From JBEVNR01 sp040507985 (lineage in GTDB: Bacteria; Pseudomonadota; Alphaproteobacteria; Rickettsiales; UBA6187), in assembly GCA_040507985.1 (NCBI GenBank), contig JBEVNR010000044.1, positions 1-54,545 of the forward strand: a DNA stretch of 54,545 bases. The letters are read 5' to 3'. The notes under the pieces are model-generated. The model did no database searches, was not told where the DNA came from, and saw nothing but the letters and a program-made list of their open reading frames with translations. Made by a program: the position numbers and the translations under genes. Positions 12,280 through 21,129 of the stretch are shown here, in pieces; within the stretch, counting starts at the first letter, position 1; every line of letters begins with the position of its first letter.

Positions 12280-13299
12280 ATGCTATGCGGAATTTCCGAA
12301 GGGCGAATCTTTCTTCTCTACCCGGCGGGAGGGCATATTACCGTTTCCCGGGAAGACGGAAGCGAATCCGCCCGCTACGCCAAAGCGGATTGCCTTCTCG
12401 CTTTCACGAAGGAAGGCGAAAATCGCGGCACAATTTTACGCGTCGCGCCGCAAAACGAAGCCGTCCGCGAATTTTTTTTTGACGCCGGGCAAGAGATAGA
12501 AGAGCTAACGCTATGGTACAGGCCGCAAACGCGCCTGCACAAACACCCCAACTACGCCTTTACGCTTCTGGTTGCGGTATTGGCGGCGATATTGGTTGCG
12601 CTTATATGGGGAGCCGTGCAAAAAACCGACGCCGCCGCCAATGCCGTCGTGCAATTCACTCCCCGCTCCTGGGAAAAACCGCTGGCGAACCTGGCGTTGT
12701 CGCAGCTTCGCGCCCGGCAGGTATGCAAGGGAGAAGACGGCTTGCGCCTTATTAGCCGCCTGATGCAACCTTTGTTAAAAAACGTCGGGCTGGACGGCGT
12801 CGGGATGGTGAAGATTATTTTCGTGAAGGGAGAAAACGGAGTGAAGTCGGTCGCGTTGCCGGGGGGCGTCATCGTCGCGGAAAGCCCGTTGCTCGAGCGG
12901 GCGAACAGCGTCGATTTTATCGTCGCGGCGCTGGCGAGGGAAATGATCGAAGTGAAGGAGCGACGCCCCCTGCGTCGCGCCGTGGCGAAATTGGGCGCCT
13001 ATGCCGTCAGCTTCGCCGCCCTGCCGCTTATGGCCGCCACCGAGTCTGCTGCGCTGGTGGCGGGCAAGATCGTGCGCGACAATTACGATCGCGCCGTGAC
13101 GCGCAAAACCGACGTCGAGGCCGCCCTCCTTATGCAAAAAAGCGGATTTTCGCCGCGCGGCATGGCCGATTACCTGACGGCGCTGGGATATCCCGCCTCG
13201 CTCGTCTCCTCTTACGGCGTCGACAATCCCGCCCTTCCCCCGGTGCGCCCGCTGAACGCCGCGCAAAAAAAAGCGCTGCGCGCCATGTGCGAAAAATAA
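12280..13299 (+). CDS. membrane-anchored M48-family homologue lacking the zinc site (predicted pseudoenzyme)
   Basis: The 339-residue product has the layout of alphaproteobacterial M48 metallopeptidases with an N-terminal beta domain: a roughly 90-residue leader domain, a membrane segment (about 92-112), then a peptidase-like region opening with F-T-P-R-S-W-E and containing A-L-P-G-G-V-I-V. Where M48 enzymes have H-E-x-x-H, this protein has R-E-M-I-E (L-A-R-E-M-I-E, near 12931-12951), so both zinc-binding histidines are gone. The reading frame is intact, arguing for retained non-catalytic function. It lies 8 bp after lon and is probably cotranscribed, suggesting a role in membrane proteostasis. 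TTG at 12274 is an alternative start. Confidence 0.7.
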   Translation: MLCGISEGRIFLLYPAGGHITVSREDGSESARYAKADCLLAFTKEGENRGTILRVAPQNEAVREFFFDAGQEIEELTLWYRPQTRLHKHPNYAFTLLVAVLAAILVALIWGAVQKTDAAANAVVQFTPRSWEKPLANLALSQLRARQVCKGEDGLRLISRLMQPLLKNVGLDGVGMVKIIFVKGENGVKSVALPGGVIVAESPLLERANSVDFIVAALAREMIEVKERRPLRRAVAKLGAYAVSFAALPLMAATESAALVAGKIVRDNYDRAVTRKTDVEAALLMQKSGFSPRGMADYLTALGYPASLVSSYGVDNPALPPVRPLNAAQKKALRAMCEK

Positions 13300-13356
13300 G
13301 ACCGAAAAAACCAAAAAAATATCGATTCTCGTATTATTGATTTTTAGCAAAAAATG

Positions 13357-13378
13357 GGCATTGCTAACAAGCAATGCC
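13357..13378. terminator. bidirectional terminator hairpin
   Basis: GGCATTGCT and AGCAATGCC form a perfect 9-bp stem with an AACA loop. Upstream is TTTTTAGCAAAAAAT and downstream is ACAAAATC. It sits between the convergent M48-like gene and bioD and can serve either. Confidence 0.7.
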
Positions 13379-13402
13379 ACAAAATCAACCCGCTCTTCCG
13401 AG

Positions 13403-14062
13403 TTATGCGCGCCAAGACCGTAAAAAGCGAAGTATTGCGCTCGCGTCCGGGGGCATGCAGGGCGCGCCAACGTGCGGCGCGAGCGAGGCGGAAAACTCTT
13501 CCGTTATGACGTCATCTTGCGGCGCCGCGCCGGGATTGACGACGACGCAGGCTATCGTCGCTCCCGCCCGGCCCAGCGCACGGCAGCCGCTCACGGCATG
13601 GCTTAATCCTCCCAGATAAACTCCGGCCACGAAAATAACGGGATGGTTTGCGGCCGCTATCCATTCCGTCACGGTAGAATAGGCGTCTATCGGGACGCAG
13701 GCGCCGCCGATCGTTTCCACGAATGCGATCTGCGCGCTTTCGCGCACGCGCGTCGCCTCCAGCGTCCGTCGCAACGATATTCCCTTCCCTTCCCGCGCGG
13801 CGGCAATATCGGGCGATTGCGGGGCGCGAAACCGGAGCGGGGAAATGCGCCCAATGGTTTCAGGCTCGACGCCTTCCCCTAGCGCCAAGGCGATGCGCCC
13901 TGCGTCGCTCGCGTCGGCGCGTGCGGAATCGAATCCCGTCATCAGGGGCTTTACGGCGTCGACGTCTATGCCTTGCCGTCTGCATTCTCGAATAAGCGCG
14001 CATGTGAGAAAAGTTTTCCCGACGTCAGTGCCGCTTCCGGCGACGAAATAAATTTTTCGCAT
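13403..14062 (-). CDS. bioD: dethiobiotin synthetase BioD
   Basis: BioD closes the ureido ring of 7,8-diaminopelargonate with CO2 and ATP to give dethiobiotin, the penultimate step of biotin synthesis. The 219-residue product opens with a P-loop (A-G-S-G-T-D-V-G-K-T-F), has the K-P-L-M-T-G substrate segment, and a V-E-T-I-G-G-A motif where the family has V-E-G-A-G-G. That last substitution is a little unusual. No other bio genes are in the window, so the pathway is dispersed or partial. No clear ribosome binding site is visible before the ATG. Confidence 0.88.
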   Translation of the reverse strand: MRKIYFVAGSGTDVGKTFLTCALIRECRRQGIDVDAVKPLMTGFDSARADASDAGRIALALGEGVEPETIGRISPLRFRAPQSPDIAAAREGKGISLRRTLEATRVRESAQIAFVETIGGACVPIDAYSTVTEWIAAANHPVIFVAGVYLGGLSHAVSGCRALGRAGATIACVVVNPGAAPQDDVITEEFSASLAPHVGAPCMPPDASAILRFLRSWRA

Positions 14063-14410
14063 ATTTTTTTACTATGTTTGCGTCTCTTCAAGATATAATA
14101 CGCCTCGCCGCAATGCGACGAGAAATTATAGCGTTTAGCGATAGATTGGCGTAAAAAATTCATGATATCCCTACTTTCGTAGGTATAACGAATATGGTGC
14201 GTTGGCAGCATATTCGCGCCAACCTGTCGTCGGTCGCTATGGTAAGAAAGGTATGGCATTCCTCCATTAACATGTCGTGATTAATGTTTTTTCTCTAAAA
14301 TAACGCTTGTCCTGCGGAATGAAATAGAATAAAAATTATAAAATTTTTTATTAGTGGCACCCTAAACCCATTCTTCCGTTGCCTAGATACGCAGGCGTAC
14401 CGTTTTTGCA
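14063..14410. other. intergenic, no gene recognised
   Basis: 348 bp of A+T-rich sequence separates divergent bioD and the orphan at 14411. TATAAT-like hexamers occur on both strands (for example 14124-14129 read on the minus strand), but none has a convincing -35 partner. The one long open frame here overlaps bioD antisense and has no ribosome site. No tRNA, repeat or terminator was recognised. Confidence 0.6.
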
Positions 14411-15301
14411 ATGACTTTGGCTATTCCTCCCGCCGTCATTATTCCAAGAGACGGATGCGCAAATTTATTCGTATATCATAACACCCAAGGTGAGGTGCTC
14501 AAGGAATGCGGTCCGGATTCTATTCAGAACCTGGCGAAAGCCGTTATGCTTTTTCCGGACCGCCACGACAATCATGAAGAAGGTCAGTGCGATAAAGATT
14601 GCGACGCCAACTATATCGACGGCCTATCTCACTGCGCAACCGACGAGAATTTACTTGCGGCGCTTACCCCTAATGCTCAGAAACTCTTGAAAGATTTGGA
14701 GGGGAAAATTAATCCAAAGCTCTCCATTTCCGTCGCATGGAATGCGAATGTGCCGGAAAAACCCGGTAACGCTCCGGCAACAATGACGTCGCATGACGCA
14801 TGGTTGGGGTTAGACGGCATCACGGATAAAAAGGCGAAAAGCGTAAAAAGCGAGTACGATATGTGGCTGAACAGAAAGGAGTGGCGCGGCGAAGATAGCG
14901 GCGATAAAGACGATCAGGAGGACTTGACTGATTATATCGTGTTGTGCTATCCCGTAGGTACGGTATCCGGCGTATCTCTCTTGAATGAGAAAAATCCAAT
15001 GGTTCATGAAGATACAACTTTTGCGTTTTACCATCCGGCCGTTCAACGATATATGGCAAACACCGGCATGTCGCCGCCTTCCTTGACGGATAAAAACGCC
15101 GCCATATCTCTCTTCGATCCCGACGCTCCGCCTCTTGACGTCTACATGTCTATGCTTGTTCACCTAAGACCAATCACGGAGAATAAAGAAGAGGAAGATG
15201 AAATCGCTACTTTCGAATGGAACAGCAATGCCTATTCCTTGAGGCGCAAAAATTACGGGTCAGTCTGCCTTCACTTCGGCAAGGCCCCTCCGCAATTGTA
15301 G
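14411..15301 (+). CDS. orphan hypothetical protein, 296 aa
   Basis: I do not recognise this protein. It starts with a short hydrophobic stretch (T-L-A-I-P-P-A-V-I-I-P), too short and proline-rich to be a convincing signal peptide. A Cys-containing acidic patch (C-D-K-D-C-D, about residues 60-65) resembles a metal-binding loop but has no known family context. The middle is charged and helical, and the C-terminal third alternates strands. No membrane segment. The start has no Shine-Dalgarno sequence. It stands alone, flanked by A+T-rich DNA, and has lower G+C than the neighbouring core genes, so it may be an acquired accessory gene. Confidence 0.7.
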   Translation: MTLAIPPAVIIPRDGCANLFVYHNTQGEVLKECGPDSIQNLAKAVMLFPDRHDNHEEGQCDKDCDANYIDGLSHCATDENLLAALTPNAQKLLKDLEGKINPKLSISVAWNANVPEKPGNAPATMTSHDAWLGLDGITDKKAKSVKSEYDMWLNRKEWRGEDSGDKDDQEDLTDYIVLCYPVGTVSGVSLLNEKNPMVHEDTTFAFYHPAVQRYMANTGMSPPSLTDKNAAISLFDPDAPPLDVYMSMLVHLRPITENKEEEDEIATFEWNSNAYSLRRKNYGSVCLHFGKAPPQL

Positions 15302-15538
15302 CGAAACAGGACATATTCTTTGGCGCATCGCTTCGGGTTAATAAAAAAAGAAAATAAAAAAATTTTCACCGCGTAACGCGCCATACGGAAAGGGACGTTT
15401 TGCGAACCGGCAAGGCGACGCCATAAAACCGCTTGGCTTTTTGGGATATTCGCGATAACTATACTTGCCGTAAGTCCTACGCTTTGCCGCGGCAACCTTA
15501 TATCAGCAATTTTAACCGTTGGAGAGCGGCGCGCTCGC

Positions 15539-16828
15539 ATGAACGCCGAATTCTATTATTTATCCGCCGCCATATTTGCCCTCACCCTGGCGTCGGCGTT
15601 TTTTTCCGCCGCCGAAACGGCGCTTACCTCGGCGTCGCGCGCCCAGTTGCACGGGCTGAGCCGCGCGAAAAACAAGTCCGCCGTTATTGCCGAGCGCCTG
15701 CTTGGCCATAAGGATCGGCTGATCGGCACGGTGCTGCTCGGCAACAATCTGGTGAACATTCTCAGTTCGGCCTTGGCAACGAAGGCCTCCATCGAATATT
15801 TCGGCGACGACGGGGTGTTCGTCGCCACCGCCGTGATGACGGTGGTCATTATTATTTTCGCCGAAATATTGCCGAAAACCTACGCCATCAACCATGCCGA
15901 AACCGTGTCGCTCACGACCGCCCGCGTCATGGAAATCATCGTCATATCGCTCACCCCCTTCGTCGCGGCGACGCAATGGATCATTCGCGGAATATTTTTT
16001 CTCTGCCGCATCGAATATAAAAAAGATACGACGCTCACCGCCGCCGACTTGCACGGCTTCATCGCCCTGTCGCACCATCAAGGCGGCATGGCGCGGGGAG
16101 AGCGCGACATGCTGGCGAGCATTTTGGAATTGGAGGAGCGCAGCGTCGAATCGGCCATGGCGCCGCGCCGCGACATCGTCTCGGTCGACGTGGACGCGCC
16201 GGCGGAACAGATTTGCGCCGCCGTTCTGGACGGTCCGTACACGCGCATTCCGCTATGGCGGGACAATCCCGAAAACATTATCGGCATTCTGCACGCCAAG
16301 CATCTGCTGGCCGAAATACGCCGAAAAAACAATAAGGCGGACGACGTCGATTTCGCCGCCATTTCGCGCGCTCCCTGGTTCGTCCCGGAAACGAACAGCC
16401 TGCGCCGCCAACTCATGGAATTTCGTAAGCGCCGCGAGCATATGGCCCTGGTGGTGGACGAATACGGCGATCTGGTGGGACTGGTGACGCTGGAGGACAT
16501 ATTGGAGGAAATCGTCGGGCAAATTCGCGACGAAACCGACGACATGGAAACGGACTCGATTATCCGCGTGGCCGACGCCATGATAGAGGCCGAAGGGGAC
16601 GCGAGCATTCACGAAATTAACAAGCGCATGGATTGGAGCGTGTCGGACGATTACGCCAACACGCTGGGCGGGCTGGTGATGCATTACACGGAAGCGGCGC
16701 CGGCGGAAGGGCAGCGCTGCGAGGCCGATGGGTATGTTTTTACCGTGCTGGAAGTGAGGGGCAATTTAATCGCGCGGGTCCGCATCGAGAAAAAAAGCGA
16801 AACCGACGATTCCGAGACCTATGCATGA
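15539..16828 (+). CDS. CNNM/CorC-family membrane protein (DUF21-CBS-CorC_HlyC)
   Basis: A 429-residue inner-membrane protein of the CNNM family, whose bacterial members (CorB/CorC, once called hemolysins) act in Mg2+ homeostasis. The N-terminal DUF21 domain has about three or four membrane helices and the hallmark F-F-S-A-A-E-T-A-L and I-F-A-E-I-L-P-K-T motifs. A cytoplasmic CBS pair (about 200-330) follows, with M-A-P-R-R-D-I and V-V-D-E-Y-G-D-L-V-G-L-V-T-L-E-D, then a CorC_HlyC domain (about 345-420). GGAG precedes the ATG. The stop overlaps the start of the downstream ABC ATPase gene (ATGA), so the two are translationally coupled. Confidence 0.92.
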   Translation: MNAEFYYLSAAIFALTLASAFFSAAETALTSASRAQLHGLSRAKNKSAVIAERLLGHKDRLIGTVLLGNNLVNILSSALATKASIEYFGDDGVFVATAVMTVVIIIFAEILPKTYAINHAETVSLTTARVMEIIVISLTPFVAATQWIIRGIFFLCRIEYKKDTTLTAADLHGFIALSHHQGGMARGERDMLASILELEERSVESAMAPRRDIVSVDVDAPAEQICAAVLDGPYTRIPLWRDNPENIIGILHAKHLLAEIRRKNNKADDVDFAAISRAPWFVPETNSLRRQLMEFRKRREHMALVVDEYGDLVGLVTLEDILEEIVGQIRDETDDMETDSIIRVADAMIEAEGDASIHEINKRMDWSVSDDYANTLGGLVMHYTEAAPAEGQRCEADGYVFTVLEVRGNLIARVRIEKKSETDDSETYA

Positions 16829-17505
16829 CGGAAATCGCGCTAAAGTCCTTAGGACTTAAAAAAACCTACGCCAAGAAAAACGGTCCCGTTTCGGTGCTAA
16901 AAGGCATAGACTTAACCGTGCGTCCCGGAGAGAGCGTCGCGCTCACGGGCGAAAGCGGGTGCGGAAAAACCACGTTGCTGTATTTGCTAGGACTGCTCGA
17001 TTCTCCGGACGACGGAGAGCTGGAGATTCTCGGGCGTCCCGCCGGCCGCCTGTCGGAGGCGAAGCGCGCGTGCATGCGGCGCGACCATATGGGCTTCGTC
17101 TACCAATTCCACGGATTGTTGCCCGACCTTACCGCCGTCGAAAACGTCCTCGTCCCGTTTTTTATCGAAGGAAGCGTCGACGTCGACGCCAAAATACGCG
17201 CCGACGCGCTTCTCGAGCATATGGGCGTGGCGAAACGGCGCGACCATCCGGCGGGCGAGCTCTCCGGCGGCGAACAGCAGCGCGTGGCCGTCGCGCGCGC
17301 GCTGGCGAAACGCCCTCCGCTTATTTTCGCCGACGAGCCGACCGGCAATCTCGACGACCAAAACGCCGACGGCATTATGGAGACCTTGCTGGAATATTGC
17401 GCCGATTACGGCGCCGCGCTCATATGCGTCACCCACAACACCCGTCTGGCCGCGCAATGCAAGCGCCGCTATAGCCTTGCCGAAGGGTTGCTGGAAGAGG
17501 TTTAG
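16825..17505 (+). CDS. lolD: ABC transporter ATPase, LolD-like
   Basis: A 226-residue ATPase of the LolD/MacB/FtsE group. It has Walker A G-E-S-G-C-G-K-T-T, Q-loop Y-Q-F-H, signature L-S-G-G-E-Q-Q-R-V-A, Walker B P-L-I-F-A-D-E-P and the G-N-L-D D-loop. The G-L-L-P-D-L-T-A-V-E-N-V segment is typical of LolD, which powers release of lipoproteins from the inner membrane toward LolA. LolC/E permease genes, normally just upstream, are absent; the partner here is a CNNM protein, with a 4-bp ATGA overlap. LolD is the best family name, but assignment without a permease beside it is not certain. Frames starting upstream at 16633 overlap the CNNM gene and are not real. Confidence 0.8.
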   Translation: MTEIALKSLGLKKTYAKKNGPVSVLKGIDLTVRPGESVALTGESGCGKTTLLYLLGLLDSPDDGELEILGRPAGRLSEAKRACMRRDHMGFVYQFHGLLPDLTAVENVLVPFFIEGSVDVDAKIRADALLEHMGVAKRRDHPAGELSGGEQQRVAVARALAKRPPLIFADEPTGNLDDQNADGIMETLLEYCADYGAALICVTHNTRLAAQCKRRYSLAEGLLEEV

Positions 17506-17551
17506 GACCCTGCGCAGCGACGTGATATCCACCGCTTCGCAACATGTAGGT

Positions 17552-17851
17552 TTAGCTTCCGGCTTTTTGCCCGGCGATGATTTCCGTCATGGTAATGCCG
17601 ATGCGGTTTTCGACGATGACGATTTCGCCGCGCGCGATCAGGCGGTTATTGACGGTAATGTCCACCGGCTCTCCCACCTTGCGGTCAAGCCGCACCACCG
17701 ATCCGCGACTAAGCTTAAGCAATCGGCTCACCGGCATGGAGGCCGAGCCTAAAATGGCCGTCACCTCCACGGGAATGTCCGAAATGGCGCCGAGGTCGAT
17801 ATGCTCTTCGCGCAGGGCCGATTCCATCGTTATATCGTCGTCGTCCGGCAT
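17552..17851 (-). CDS. fliN: flagellar motor switch protein FliN
   Basis: FliN builds the bottom of the C-ring and binds FliH and CheY. The 99-residue protein is a complete SpoA domain with I-P-V-E-V-T-A-I-L-G near the start, L-L-K-L-S-R-G-S-V-V-R-L in the middle and I-A-R-G-E-I-V-I-V-E-N-R-I-G-I-T at the end. It lacks the long N-terminal tail of enterobacterial FliN. GGAG lies 8 bp before the ATG. No fliM is adjacent. It is 10 kb from fliG, so motor genes are scattered. Confidence 0.93.
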   Translation of the reverse strand: MPDDDDITMESALREEHIDLGAISDIPVEVTAILGSASMPVSRLLKLSRGSVVRLDRKVGEPVDITVNNRLIARGEIVIVENRIGITMTEIIAGQKAGS

Positions 17852-17872
17852 AGTGTCTCCGCCGCTGGCGAA

Positions 17873-19054
17873 TTATAGGGTTGCAAACATTTTTTCCATG
17901 TCGACCCATAGGTCGTTCGGGTGTTCCAGGCCGACGAAGAATCGGACGCACGACGCTTCCGGGTAGCACAGGCGGCGCCCTATCGCGTTCGGATCGAACG
18001 GCAGCGCCAAGCTTTCGTACCCTCCCCACGAGGCCCCCTTGCCGAATAATTCTAACCCGTTTATGGCGTCGCGCAAGGCTTGGTTGTCGTATTTTTGACG
18101 AAAGGCAACGGAAAATAAGCCGCCGGCGCCGGAAAAGTCACGCTTCCATAGGTCGTGGCCGGGGTCGGAAGGCAGGGCGGGGAACATAACCCTCGCGATT
18201 TTGTCGTGGGCTTCGCACCGCCGCGCGATATCAAGAGCGGAGGCGGAATGTCTATCCAGCCGAGCCTTGAGGCTGCGCAGTCCTCGGGCCGCCAGGTAAC
18301 AATCGTCCGGAGAAACGCAGACGCCGACATGCCGAAAATATTCCCGCACCGGAGCGACGCGCGCGCGCGCGCCGCAGACGGAACCCATCAGCACGTCGGA
18401 ATGGCCGCCGACATATTTCGTGACCGCCTGCACGGAAAGGTCGATCCCGCAATCCAACGGGCGAAAATGCAGGGGCGACGCCCAGCTATTGTCCATGCAG
18501 CTAACGACGCCGGCCTCACGGGCGGCGGCGGCGTAGGCGGGGACGTCCTGCATGTCGAAGGTGAGCGACCCGGGAGCCTCCAGTAATATCATCCTAACGC
18601 TTTTATCGAACAGGCCGGAGTCGCGCGGGGCGACGGCGGGATCGTAAAAAACCGTCGTCACGTCATAGCGCGGCAAGACGTGCCGGCAAAAGCGGCGCAC
18701 CGGCCAATAAACGGAGTCGGGAACCAAGAAAACGTCGCCCGGACGCAAATAGGCCAGAAAAGCCCCGGTCAGCGCGGCCAGCCCGCTGGGCGCCAACACG
18801 CAGCTTTCGGCGCCTTCCAGCTCGGCCATGGCATGCGCGAAGGCGTGCGCCGTGGGGGTGCCGGAGGTGCCGTACGAATAGTCCAGCGCTTCGCCGTACC
18901 CGACGTCGTAGACGTCGCTTCCTTCCCCCGCCGCCAGATAGGCGTCGACGGAGTCGAACAATATGGTCGAGGCACGATAGACGGGCGCGTTCACCATGCC
19001 TTTATGGGAAAACGGGGAGCGGCCGGCGGTAATAATCGCAGTGTCTCGGCGCAT
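17873..19054 (-). CDS. metC: cystathionine beta-lyase (MetC-type PLP enzyme)
   Basis: A Cys/Met-metabolism PLP enzyme of 393 residues. The PLP lysine is in Q-A-V-T-K-Y-V-G-G-H-S-D. The D-N-S-W-A-S-P segment supplies the aspartate that binds the cofactor pyridine nitrogen, and Y-S-Y-G-T-S-G-T-P-T lines the phosphate site. C-terminal features favour cystathionine beta-lyase (homocysteine formation) over gamma-synthase, but the two are hard to separate by eye. I prefer ATG at 19054; the frame extends to a TTG at 19072. It follows fliN upstream on the same strand by only about 20 bp and is divergent from cimA. Confidence 0.87.
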   Translation of the reverse strand: MRRDTAIITAGRSPFSHKGMVNAPVYRASTILFDSVDAYLAAGEGSDVYDVGYGEALDYSYGTSGTPTAHAFAHAMAELEGAESCVLAPSGLAALTGAFLAYLRPGDVFLVPDSVYWPVRRFCRHVLPRYDVTTVFYDPAVAPRDSGLFDKSVRMILLEAPGSLTFDMQDVPAYAAAAREAGVVSCMDNSWASPLHFRPLDCGIDLSVQAVTKYVGGHSDVLMGSVCGARARVAPVREYFRHVGVCVSPDDCYLAARGLRSLKARLDRHSASALDIARRCEAHDKIARVMFPALPSDPGHDLWKRDFSGAGGLFSVAFRQKYDNQALRDAINGLELFGKGASWGGYESLALPFDPNAIGRRLCYPEASCVRFFVGLEHPNDLWVDMEKMFATL

Positions 19055-19205
19055 GGAACGTATTCGCAACAATTGAACGACGTCGTCGTTTTTACCTCCG
19101 AACCGCCGCGTCGCGCAAGAGAATAATTCTTTTGTTTTTGAAGGAGCAACGGGGTATTTGTTATCTTACAGGTAAGTTTTATAAAACGCGTACAATCCAT
19201 TGGTT

Positions 19206-20798
19206 ATGACGGACGACAAGATATATCTCTACGACACCACGCTGCGCGACGGGGCGCAAACCTCCGGCGTCGACTTCACCGTGGCGGACAAGCGGGAGAT
19301 CGCCGCCATGCTGGACCGATTGGGAGTCGACTATATCGAGGCCGGATGGCCGGGGGCGAACCCGCGCGACGACGAAACTTTCGGTGCGCTCCCGCATGCG
19401 GAGAACGCGAAATTCTGCGCCTTCGGCATGACGAGGCGACGCGACAAAACTGCGGAAAGCGACGAAGGGTTGCAAAAATTGCTGGCCTTCGATACGCCGT
19501 GCGCCTGCATCGTCGGGAAGGCGTGGGATTTTCAGGTAAGGGAAGCGCTTGGGGTCACGGAAGAAGAGAACCTCGCCATGATCGCCGACAGCGTGGCCTA
19601 TTTGGTGAAAAACGGAAGGGAAACCTTGTTTGACGCCGAACATTTCTTCGACGGACATAAAGCTAACCCCGACTACGCGATGCGATGCGCGAAGGCCGCC
19701 TACGACGCCGGCGCGAGGTGGGTGGCGCTGTGCGACACGAACGGCGGCGCGCTGCCGGAGGAGATATTCCGCGTCGTCGCAAGCGTCATCGAAAACGGCG
19801 TGCCGGGAAGCCATGTCGGCGTGCATTGCCATAACGACGGCGAATTGGCCGTCGCCAACAGCCTGGCCGCCGTCCGCGCCGGCGCGAGGCAGGTGCAAGG
19901 CACGCTCAACGGACTGGGAGAGCGTTGCGGAAACGCCAACCTCACGTCCATCATTCCCGCCCTGACGATAAAAATGGGACTGCGCACCAACATCACGCCG
20001 GAGAGAATGCAAAGCCTGACGCTCGTCTCCCGCGCGCTCGACGATCGCCTTAACCGGCCGTATAACCGTTACGCCCCTTACGTCGGCGCGTCGGCCTTCG
20101 CCCATAAGGGAGGGTTGCACGTGTCGGCGGTGATGAAAAATCCGACATGTTACGAACATATCCCCCCCGAGACGGTCGGCAATAAGCGCGACGTGCTGGT
20201 GTCGGATCAGGCCGGCCGGGCGAACGTGATTTCCCGATTGGAGAAAATCGGTTTGGGAGGCCGCGAACATTCCCCGGACGCCGTTTCCGCCTTGGTCGCC
20301 CGCATCAAAAAGGAAGAAAGTCGCGGTTACGCCTTCGACGCCGCCGACGCAAGCTTTTACTTGCTGGCGCTGGAGGAGCTGCATGCGCGCCGCAAGTTTT
20401 TTGAGTTGCTGATCATGCGCTGCACCGTCGAGCGTCGACGCGAAAACAACGATAAAATTCTCTCTTACGCCGAGGCAACGACGAAAATTCGGGTGGGAAA
20501 CGACGAATCCTTTACCGTCGCCGGCGGCAACGGCCCGGTGAAGGCGCTGGACGGCGCGCTAAAAAAAGCGCTGTGCGGCTTTTATCCGGCGCTGCGCGAC
20601 GTGCACCTCACCGACTATAAGGTGCGCATCCTCAACCCCGGCGCCGGAGCGGGCGCCCGCACCCGCGTGCTTATAGAAAGCGCCGACGCGGACGGCAGGC
20701 GATGGACCACCGTCGGCGTTTCGTCGAACGTGATTAACGCCTCGTACTACGCGCTGCGCGATTCCTTCGCCTATTATTTGGAAGTCACGACGCCTTAA
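19206..20798 (+). CDS. cimA: (R)-citramalate synthase CimA
   Basis: CimA condenses pyruvate and acetyl-CoA to (R)-citramalate, giving 2-oxobutyrate for isoleucine without threonine deaminase. The 530-residue protein has the DRE-TIM motif Y-D-T-T-L-R-D-G-A-Q-T, with the S-G-V-D-F-T continuation characteristic of CimA rather than 2-isopropylmalate synthase. It also has the H-C-H-N-D-G-E-L metal-binding motif, G-L-G-E-R-C-G-N-A, and a C-terminal LeuA-type allosteric dimer domain (about 395-530), usually the isoleucine feedback site. ATG at 19206 is preferred over a TTG at 19200; no clear Shine-Dalgarno. Confidence 0.93.
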   Translation: MTDDKIYLYDTTLRDGAQTSGVDFTVADKREIAAMLDRLGVDYIEAGWPGANPRDDETFGALPHAENAKFCAFGMTRRRDKTAESDEGLQKLLAFDTPCACIVGKAWDFQVREALGVTEEENLAMIADSVAYLVKNGRETLFDAEHFFDGHKANPDYAMRCAKAAYDAGARWVALCDTNGGALPEEIFRVVASVIENGVPGSHVGVHCHNDGELAVANSLAAVRAGARQVQGTLNGLGERCGNANLTSIIPALTIKMGLRTNITPERMQSLTLVSRALDDRLNRPYNRYAPYVGASAFAHKGGLHVSAVMKNPTCYEHIPPETVGNKRDVLVSDQAGRANVISRLEKIGLGGREHSPDAVSALVARIKKEESRGYAFDAADASFYLLALEELHARRKFFELLIMRCTVERRRENNDKILSYAEATTKIRVGNDESFTVAGGNGPVKALDGALKKALCGFYPALRDVHLTDYKVRILNPGAGAGARTRVLIESADADGRRWTTVGVSSNVINASYYALRDSFAYYLEVTTP

Positions 20799-21129
20799 GG
20801 CGAGGCGCATTTGCGACGTCGCATTAGTTTGTTAATTAAGTCGGCAGTATTAATCTCTTAATTTTTATAGCAACATTCCCTCTTTTTACTTGTATTTTAT
20901 AAAAATCGTCGTATTGTTGGTAACGGAGTTATATGTACGTCGCCTAATTCCAATCAAAACATGATTTTTGTCGATACGTCCGTGATATAGAAGATTTTTT
21001 AGTTAAAAAATAAATCAATTTTGATTTTTTCATAAAAAAGAGAAAATTACGCGATATACTTTCTTTTGCGCCGATATGGCGCGCGGAGAAAGATAGAATT
21101 ACTGGCAGTTCAACCAAGGAGGAGCTTAC
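20799..21129 (+). promoter_or_regulatory. A+T-rich upstream region of the adhesin gene
   Basis: 331 bp without a gene, strongly A+T-rich from about 20830 to 21060. Several candidate -10 hexamers (for example TATACT near 21055) exist, but none has a clear -35. It ends in a very strong ribosome binding site, AAGGAGGA at 21116-21123, which fixes the adhesin start at the GTG of 21130. The low G+C hints at H-NS/MucR-type silencing or horizontal origin; this is inference. Confidence 0.5.

Noticed and set aside
16633..16824. N-terminal extension of the LolD-like protein
   Set aside because: It would overlap the CNNM coding region out of frame; the ATPase family begins at the ATG at 16825.
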